Shown: one piece after another, positions 56,319-64,000 of the stretch
Position numbering within the stretch: position 1 is the first letter of the stretch
How the letters are laid out: each line of letters starts with the position of its first letter
Assembly: GCA_037951105.1 (NCBI GenBank)
Contig: JBAMJV010001797.1
Span: forward strand, 1 to 64,000
DNA: 64,000 nt
Origin: Echinarachnius parma
Taxonomy: Eukaryota > Echinodermata > Echinoidea > Clypeasteroida > Echinarachniidae
Direction of reading: 5' to 3'
The notes under the pieces: generated by a model
Databases searched by the model: none
Seen by the model: the letters and a program-made list of their open reading frames with translations, nothing else
What the model was told of the DNA's origin: nothing
Program-made: the position numbers and the translations under genes

Positions 56319-56696
56319 ATATAAGGCTCTGGTTTTTTTAAAGGTGCCAAAAGGCTTAATGGCACTTTGAGGGCCTGTATTTTTAAAAACATACTGAACT
56401 GAAAACTTATTTTTGTATTTTCTTATAGCATCCACCTAGATTGATCTCCCATACCTTAACGAAAATATTTGGACTTCCCTTTATATAGGTCAGATAACCC
56501 TAAAGGGCCAATTGTTAACGGAAATTTGTCAACCAAAAATGGGTTCAATTATGTTCAGGTATTAAAAAACACTAACAGATTTTTTTCTTTTTTTATTTGT
56601 TGAAAATTATGAACGAGTGTGAGTTAAACTTTCAGAAAATTAACGGTGCTTAATATGTAAAGTAATATTTTGAGAGTACAATGCCATCAAAATTGG

Positions 56697-59289
56697 TGTT
56701 TCGGACGTTACATCCTCCGTTAACAATTTAACCCCTCATTACCCCTACCAGTATCATAATTTATTGAAATGATATCAGTATGAAAATTGAACTAACAGTT
56801 TCCTCATCATATTGCCTAAAAGGGAAATGACTGATTTCTTAAGCCAGCGATTAAAAAAAACAAAAACATGAAATGCACACATGCTCTCATTTTCCGTTAA
56901 CAATTTTGTAACGTCCGAAACAATATTTCTTTAGAAATCATTTTTAAAAGGGGGATAACACAAACAATTATCTCAGTTTTGAAGAGACTTGATGTACCTT
57001 CCCATCACAGAAAAAAAAAAATGTAATAGCTCATTGCGTTATGATTATATATTCAAAATTAACTTTCCGTTAACATTTGTAACATCCGAAACAAATGTAA
57101 CGTCCGAAACAAAAAATGTAACTTATAAGCTCATAAGTCACAGGAAAGGGCACATTATATGAATCAATCATCATATTATTAAATAGTATTCATTTTAAAA
57201 CAAATTTACACATGAATTGGGTAATTAATTGCCAAAACAAATGTTTGAGATCAACCAATGTAAACAAATGTGTTTCGGACGTTACATGGGGTAATTGTTA
57301 ACACAAAATTGATATTTTGGTGCATGTATTTTCAAAATGATAATATATGGTTATTATTATTCATTTAGATCAAGTAAATGAAACATAATCATCAAAATAC
57401 ATGATGCTTTAACAACATTTAGATGCTTAGTCTGCCCCAAATCCAAATTTTCACCAATTTTTCATCGATTTTTCTCAGCTAATTTGTAACCACTAAAGTT
57501 TTACAAGACACTTGATATAGTGAATGATATGACTAATCTACTTAGAACAATAACCTTTCTTTTGTGGAACTGAAACACTACCTGCTGCGACAACTCCTGT
57601 TTTTTGTTTACCATTTACAGAATCTTTTGTATGGTATTGTGAGCTCGTTTCGGACGTTACAAAATGGTGTTAACACACATTTTGATTGCACAAAAAATTC
57701 AATTTGGAACATTTAAAAAAGTATTATCTACATTTTTCATGATCTATATGCTTCCTGCTCCAGCAAAAGTGTTTTGAAAAATAAATGATCAGTTATTTGT
57801 CTCTGGGAAGGAACTTTTATTTATAAAATGTGAGGAATTGCTATTTTTGCCCCATAATTGTTCATGTTGTAAAAGTACACAGAACTACATGTATACTGAT
57901 TTTGTTTTTTGTATCACATCAAATGCATTATTAGGTTGATTGCCTTTATAATGTTCTATAAGAAACAAATGTTAAGTCTCTGTTTCATTATTCATTTAGT
58001 GGAAATATAGACATTTTCATTAACAAAGCCTTTTAGTGGTATACAAAAGTACAGTATATAACTATGCTAAATTTACTCTTCTGGTATCATTCATTAGTTG
58101 CAAAATATGTTTTTCCATACTTAAACTTGATAAGAAGAAAATAATCTGCGTTGATCCACATGTTTTACTGACAATAATTAAAATGTTAATCATTTGTATT
58201 AAAAAAATCCACATGTTAAAACAAAAGTTACTTTTGAAATACTATATGGCATATGCCATGTAAACTATAGGTACATGTACACCAAGATAATTCCTTATCA
58301 TATTCTTAAGACAATTTCCAGAACATTACTGGTTTATGATCAATTACATTTTTGTGCAAGTCAACTATCTTTGAAAAATATAACCATATCTGCTGGAACA
58401 AATATAATTTCTTGACCGTAACCTTATGTGGTACATACAAGTGTACTGTACATGTGCCATTATAACTTGAATTTGAGGTTTTGCTAATATCATATTGATC
58501 AGTAATGCATTTCTGACAGTTATTCTAATTTTCAATAATACATGTAGTTTGATAAAATTAGTTTGAGCTTCATATTTTATCAAAATAAGAAAATGGAAAA
58601 TTTTAATCATATACAATGTATGTCATTGTACAATACATATACTTTTATCTTTTGTAAAATGATGAAGGAAACTCTGGAAAGTCACATCGATCATCCTTTG
58701 ACTGTATATAATAACAGTTTCTAATTGCATGTAATATTTGTACAAAATCTTGGATTTTGTCTATCAATATGGACTACATTCACTATCCCTTTCCTTGGGA
58801 GTTCAATTAATGCACATATTTATGGGTTTTGCTTGCAAAATCATGCAAACAAAGCGAGTTAAGATATGTTTTGAAGTGATGTTAACACCATGTAACGTCC
58901 GAAACAAAATAGGGTATGTCATAACATAATGCAACTTTGCTACAATAAATTATAGACCACAATTCTCAAATTGTAGTTATTGTAGTACTAGGTACTTCAT
59001 AATTTCACTAAAACCCTTAAAATTGTCTCTACTTTGGAGATCTGAACATAATTATAGATAAATCAAATTTACATGTACTGTAATGTATAATGTCATATAT
59101 GGTTGATAGAAGACCCCTTTCTGTGCTATGAAGTTAATTTGATCATTTCGAAGAAGAATTTGGATAGATTTACATCTAAACATATACTTTCTGTATTTAA
59201 ATATTCCAAAACAGCAAAGATTTAAACCACAACTGGTCATAGAAGTGTGAAAAAAGGGTACATGTTAACAATGTGTAACGTCCGAAACA
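56697..59289. promoter_or_regulatory. Eight copies of TGTAACGTCCGAAACA with adjacent GTTAAC
   Basis: Plus orientation: 56907-56922, 57078-57093 (one mismatch), 57096-57111, 58891-58906, 59274-59289. Minus orientation: 56697-56712, 57271-57286, 57646-57661 (one mismatch). GTTAAC lies 3-10 bp from the TGTAAC end in seven of eight; the eighth directly follows another copy. Two more copies are in the inverted partial duplicate (63384-63399, 63777-63792). Function unknown; a protein-binding site is inferred. Confidence 0.75.
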
Positions 59290-59883
59290 CATACAAGAAT
59301 CAAATTTGAATTTTTTTTTGCAAGTGTCTTGCTCCAATTTTATATCATGTAAATATGTCCTATCATGTATTGTTTCCATACAATAAGTTTGAACCAACAA
59401 CAGTAAAAAAAATTTGCATTATAAAAACTTCAAATTGCAAAATAAAAATTTGAAGGCTATTTTTCACTTTAAAATGACCTAAAAACTAAAATTTAAGAAA
59501 CAGAAGCCCCCAAAATGGCACACATGATGTCAGAAGCCCACTTTAATTATTTGTATTATTTGTAATGCCATTTGGAATAGTAGGATTTTAGTATGGCAAT
59601 GTGAAAATGTATCATATTTTTCTTTTAAATACAGGAAATCCTAAATGTTCATAGATATTTTGCAGAATTGGGGATAGATTAAGCCCAGATATTTATATTT
59701 CACGAAAATATAAGTTGTGTCAATGTTAAAAAAACATGTTTGAAGTTAGTTCACTTAATTTCAATTTTGACCATGTTGGTTGACACATTTGGCATCTTTA
59801 AAAAAACCAGTGCCATATGTGATGTATTCATTATTATAGATCAACCAAAGTCAACATGCGTTTTTAATTTAGTCACCCTTTAA

Positions 59884-60820
59884 GTGGTGAAATGAATTTT
59901 CTAGTGGCCATTGGCAACCCACTATTAAAAGGTAAGTCCTAATGCAATGTGTGGGCTGGCATTGTATCCTAGACCAGGGTAATAATAGTAGGCATGTCAC
60001 TTCATTTTTAAAAGTTAATAATCATTACTTAAATCTATGATTATATGATGCAGCAGGGTGAAAGAGGATAAATAAAAAAAAGATCATCAAAATCGGACCA
60101 TCCAACCAAAAGTTATGTCCGAATATGTTTCGTGAAAAATGATACATTTTCAGCGATTTTGAGTGGAAAATGGCAAAAATGCCTTTTTAGCACTTTTTAC
60201 AAAGAAATTGTTCCTAGAAATCACCTGCTTTATACAAGTGAATGATGTTTTCCAGTAATAGAGAGTACAACCTGCAGACAGCAAAAGAAAACAGATGCCA
60301 ATGTCATATCGTTTTTTAGTTATATGCCTTATAAAACCACCATTTTCGCATAAATTAGCCAACGGTAAAGACAAAAACAGGAAAAAATTTCTAAGTCCAG
60401 CTAATTAATATGCGAAAATGGTATAATTCCTAATTGGATAATAGCTGCATCACAAAATTTGCTCCAAATGATATGTCAGTCAAGCTCTTTCATCCTGTGT
60501 ATTTTTTGTCTTATGTATGTATAGAGATGTCGAGGAATTTGAATAAATATGAAAAAATTATGCAAATTAGCTAATTATATATGCGAAAATACTATAAAAT
60601 GCTGTAAATCAAAGATTAATAAACTTTTTGGGACAAAACTTTTTTATTTGATACAAGTATTTTATTTTATATACAAATATCTGTTTATGAAAATGATTAT
60701 GCAAATTAGCTAATTAATGCAAAAATGTTAAAAAATCCTAATAAAATAATTCTAAGAAATTAATTATAGAGTTAAGATGTAATAGAACAAATACAAATAT
60801 TTCCAGGCAGTATTACAAAT
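59884..60820. repeat. AT-rich spacer with ATGCAAATTAGCTAATT repeats
   Basis: ATGCAAATTAGCTAATT occurs at 60560-60576 and 60699-60715, with related GCGAAAATGGTATAA/GCGAAAATACTATAA segments at 60413 and 60593. No coding sign is seen. Confidence 0.6.
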
Positions 60821-60834
60821 GGGCAATTCCATAA

Positions 60835-62245
60835 TTACGGACGTACATTTCAGACACTTTAATAAGCTATTCCAGTCAGTGTGGGAATTACTCAAGAGGT
60901 CTAGTGTGCTATATGTATGACATTCAGTGAGGGTTCAATTATTGCAAACTTGCATGCAATATTATCAGCATTATGACCTTGAAATAATTGAAAACATCAC
61001 CGTTACGGACGTACGCAGAGAAAGTGATTTTTCTGACATTTGAATTTAAAATGTAAAACTCTGTGAATTGTGAGATACATTCCATTGAAATGATACATTA
61101 TCATTTCATTTAGATGTTAAATGATGAGAATCACCCCCCAAAAAAATTTATTTCCACTTCTAATTAAGAATTAATTAGAGTGATTCTTTGTTACGGACGT
61201 ACAGTTACGGACGTACAAAGTGTCCGTTACGGACGTACAAGTGCAAAGTCTATGGGTCACAAATTATTTCTTGGAAAGTATACTAGTTATACACTTTTAT
61301 GCATAAAAATTTTTTTTTGACATAATTAATAATTTTCCAACATAAAAAATTTCCAGAGCCAAAATGATTTCTTTGTATTTCCTTGTTTTGTGAATTTCTT
61401 ATGTATTTCATTGTTTTTTCAACTTATCTTTTTTTTTTTTTTCTCGATGAAATTGATTATTGACCATGGTCCAATCAATTTTAGACTAAAATTAAATAAT
61501 GGCAATGATTAGAATGGAAAAAAATGAAGGGTTTATAAGTGAATCTTATAATTACCTAATTTCCATAGGATTTGTACACAAATCACAAAATTTAGGATTT
61601 CTTAGCTGACATTCACTTACAAAAGGTCACATGACTATGATCACATGAAATGTCAAAGAGGGGGTGGATTCCGTTACGGACGTACGTTACGGACGTACAC
61701 ATTTGTATATCAAATAATTACTTAATTAGTGATGATTGGAGAACTCTAATGTACTATTTTAGTAGAGGGTATTGAGCTTGCTTTGCATTAAAGGGATCTA
61801 GTAACTTTGTTGACATGTGCAAAAAGTGATGAATGGTTGATGCAATGTATATTATTGCTATCTCATATGTCCACAGGGTATTGTGTGAAATTTTCAAGTC
61901 AAATGGACATTGCATGGCCAAGAAATGAGCGAAAATGCAAAGTGATATTCAATAACTCACTGCACTCACTTTGTACACAGAAGAAAAACTCGCCCGGAGT
62001 TTTTCTTATCTGAATACTTCGATCGTACATATCTTTGTAACGAAAGGGAAATTTGAAAACCGAAACCTGTCCCATGGTTTTATTGTTAATACGAATACAA
62101 CAAGGTATGAGGGAGCCGCTAGAATGAAAAATTTATTTTGAGGATTTGGACAATGTTACTAAGTCCCTTTAACATTTTCATTTTTATTGAATTGTTCATC
62201 TTCATGAAAAATTGAAATAATGTGTTTTTTCGTTACGGACGTACA
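60835..62245 (+). promoter_or_regulatory. Eight same-strand copies of GTTACGGACGTACA
   Basis: Sites: 60834-60847 (first base A), 61002-61015 (last base G), 61190-61203, 61204-61217, 61226-61239, 61673-61686 (last base G), 61686-61699 and 62232-62245. All are on the plus strand; two pairs abut or overlap by one base. The first site lies directly inside the left terminal repeat. Confidence 0.8.
61802..62168 (+). mobile_element. TTAA MITE (AGGGATCTAGTAACTTTG family), copy 3
   Basis: TTAA lies at 61798-61801 and 62169-62172. The ends AGGGATCTAGTAACTTTGTT and GACAATGTTACTAAGTCCCT are inverted. Confidence 0.9.
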
Positions 62246-62609
62246 CGACCAAAAGAATGTCAACATTGATTTACAATAAAAAATAATTAAAAGAGCCAAA
62301 TTCAATTCCACTTCAGATTTGTTGTTCACTAGGTTATTATCTTAAAATCTATCACTGTTAATGATTTGTCATCACCTTTTATAATGTAAATATTTAGTAA
62401 ATTGAATTATACATCATCATGGTGATAAGAAAGTATCAATTTTTTTCCTCACTTTGAAAGGATTTTGTGACCTTGACCTTGGGTGAAAATATATTTAACT
62501 ACTGATTTCTGAAAGTTCATACATTTAACTTTAATATGATGTATCACTTAGTTTAATTTGATCATTTTGAAAAGTTGGTCTCCTGGTTGACATATTTATG
62601 GAATTGCCC

Positions 62610-62856
62610 AAATTTCTAAAAAGCAAATTGGCCCCCCAAATTGAGCTATTCCCATTCAAATTGACTAAACACAAAAACACAATTCTAAGTACAAAGGGAG
62701 AAAAACACAGTTCACAGAACAGCCAAATACAACACAATCTCTCTTCTCATTGGCCACCAACACTACCTCACAGCTTCAAGTGTATCACATACGTAACATT
62801 CAAATCACATAGACGGTGTTTCATTCACTTAACATTCCCCCTTTTGATGGTTCATA
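62610..62856. other. Spacer, no recognised feature
   Basis: A short stretch richer in C than its surroundings separates the 1.8-kb element from the inverted copy of the 4-kb element. Confidence 0.5.
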
Positions 62857-64000
62857 TAGGGCACTGGTTTTTTTAAAGATGCCAAATGTGTCAACCAACA
62901 TGGTCAAAATTGAAATTAAGTGAACTAACTTCAAACATGTTTTTTTAACATTGACACAACTTATATTTTCGTGAAATATAAATATCTGGGCTTAATCTAT
63001 CCCCAATTCTGCGAAATATCTATGGACATTTAGGATTTCCTATATTTAAAAGAAAAATATGATATATTTTCACATTGCCATATTAAAATCCTACTATTCC
63101 AAATGGCATTACAAATAATACAAATAATTAAAGTGGGCTTCTGACATCATGTGTGCCATTTTCGGGGCTTCTGTTTCTTAAATTTTAGTTTTTAGGTCAT
63201 TTTAAAGTGAAAAATAGCCTTAAAATTTGAATTTTGCAATTTGAAGTTTTTGTAATGCAAATTTTTGTTACTGTTGTTGGTTCAAACTTATTGTATGGAA
63301 ACAATACATGATAGGACATATTTACATGATATAAAATTGGAGCAAGACACTTGCAAACAAAATTCAAATTTGATTCTTGTATGTGTTTCGGACGTTACAC
63401 ATTGTTAACATTTACCCTTTTTTTACACTTCTATGACCAGTTGTGGTTTAAATCTTTGCTATTTTGGAATATTTAAATACAGAAAATATATGTTTAGATG
63501 TAAATCTATCCAAATTCTTCTTTGAAATGGTCAAATTAACTTCATAGCACAGAAAGGGGTCTTCTATCAACCATAGACATTATAGTACAGTACAGTACAT
63601 GTAAACTTGATTTATATATAATTATATGTTCAGATCTCCAAAGTAGAGACAATTTTAAGGGTTTTAGTGAAATTATGAAGTACTGTGTACCTAGTACTAC
63701 AATAACTACAATTTGAGAATTGTGATCTGTAATTTATTGTAGTAAAGTTGCATTATGTTATGACATACCCTATTTTGTTTCGGACGTTACATGGTGTTAA
63801 CATCACTTCAAAACATATCTTAACTCGCTTTGTTTGCACGATTTTGCAAGCAAAACCCATAAATATGTGCATTAATTGAACTCCCAACGAAAGGGATAGT
63901 GAATGAAGTCCATATTGATAGACAAAATCCAAGATTTTGTACAAATATTACATGCAATTAGAAACTGTTATATACAGTCAAAGGATGATCGATGTGACTT
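62857..64000 (-). mobile_element. Inverted partial copy of the 4-kb element, running off the window
   Basis: Bases 62857-64000 are the reverse complement of about 58680-59817 with only scattered differences, including two motif sites. The copy lacks the outer 60 bp terminal repeat and continues past the window end. Confidence 0.92.

Larger units (their letters stand above)
55823..59879. mobile_element. 4.06-kb TTAA element with repeated TGTAACGTCCGAAACA motif
   Basis: The termini AGGGTGACTAAATTAAAAAC and GTTTTTAATTTAGTCACCCT begin inverted repeats of about 60 bp that continue through GATCTAT.ATAATGAATACATCACATAT, then (past a nested insertion) CTGGTTTTTTTAAAG. TTAA flanks both sides (55819-55822, 59880-59883). 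The interior is AT-rich with no frame longer than 83 codons, so no transposase is encoded. Eight copies of a 16-bp motif are spread over 56697-59289. Confidence 0.87.
60821..62609. mobile_element. 1.79-kb TIR element with repeated GTTACGGACGTACA motif
   Basis: GGGCAATTCCATAA and TTATGGAATTGCCC are perfect 14-bp inverted ends, with AAAT on each side (60817-60820, 62610-62613) as a possible target duplication. A TTAA MITE is nested at 61802-62168. Eight motif copies lie inside. No coding frame. Confidence 0.78.

Noticed and set aside
58738-63944. Identical 63-codon frames at 58738-58929 (+) and 63753-63944 (-) as a conserved small protein
   Set aside because: They lie within the large inverted repeat, so identity reflects duplication; no coding signature such as synonymous bias can be judged from two near-identical copies.

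Overview
The window is a stretch of animal (metazoan) genome. It is AT-rich, almost free of long open reading frames, and dominated by non-autonomous mobile elements, foldback elements and tandem repeats. The very frequent ACATGTA words, tRNA-derived SINEs, TTAA-flanked MITEs and Helentron/pearl-like elements with ACGG/ACGT microsatellites point to a marine invertebrate. An ambulacrarian (echinoderm or hemichordate) is my best guess; a mollusc is not excluded.

The only convincing host gene is on the minus strand. It is ACTR6, encoding actin-related protein 6, the ARP subunit of the SRCAP/SWR1 chromatin remodeller. Seven exons are visible from 50710 down to 4124. Splice sites and phases agree throughout, and together they cover about the last five sixths of the protein. 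The first coding exon(s) are not in the window and should lie beyond base 64000. Introns run from 388 bp to about 29 kb. Two exons look damaged: the exon at 6755-6897 carries three indels, and the last exon reads past the expected stop into an adjacent MITE.

Region by region: 1-4123 is 3' flank with a MITE, a SINE and a GC-rich island. 4124-7195 holds the last two ACTR6 exons with tandem partial copies of their exon/intron boundaries. 7192-16600 is a nest of elements: a LINE remnant, three Helentron/pearl-like elements set in a 16-bp minisatellite, and a composite TTAA element. 16600-19050 holds two exons and more exon copies. 19100-34960 is TIR elements, tandem and higher-order repeats and SINEs. 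37985-41330 is a 108-bp satellite-like array invaded by at least four different elements, with target duplications readable for two. 41400-47500 holds MITEs and long hairpins. 47538-50710 holds three exons, exon copies and a LINE fragment. 50711-64000 lies upstream, inside an intron or promoter region. It contains a 4-kb TTAA element and a 1.8-kb TIR element that each carry many copies of related palindrome-like motifs built on CGGACGT.

Points most worth following: (i) a bipartite motif, GTTAAC plus TGTAACGTCCGAAACA, repeated across the 4-kb element, and a cognate motif, GTTACGGACGTACA, repeated eight times in one orientation in the neighbouring element; (ii) directional tandem duplication of ACTR6 exon boundaries at four, perhaps five, exons; (iii) mobile elements that carry arrays of perfect DR1 nuclear-receptor half-site repeats.
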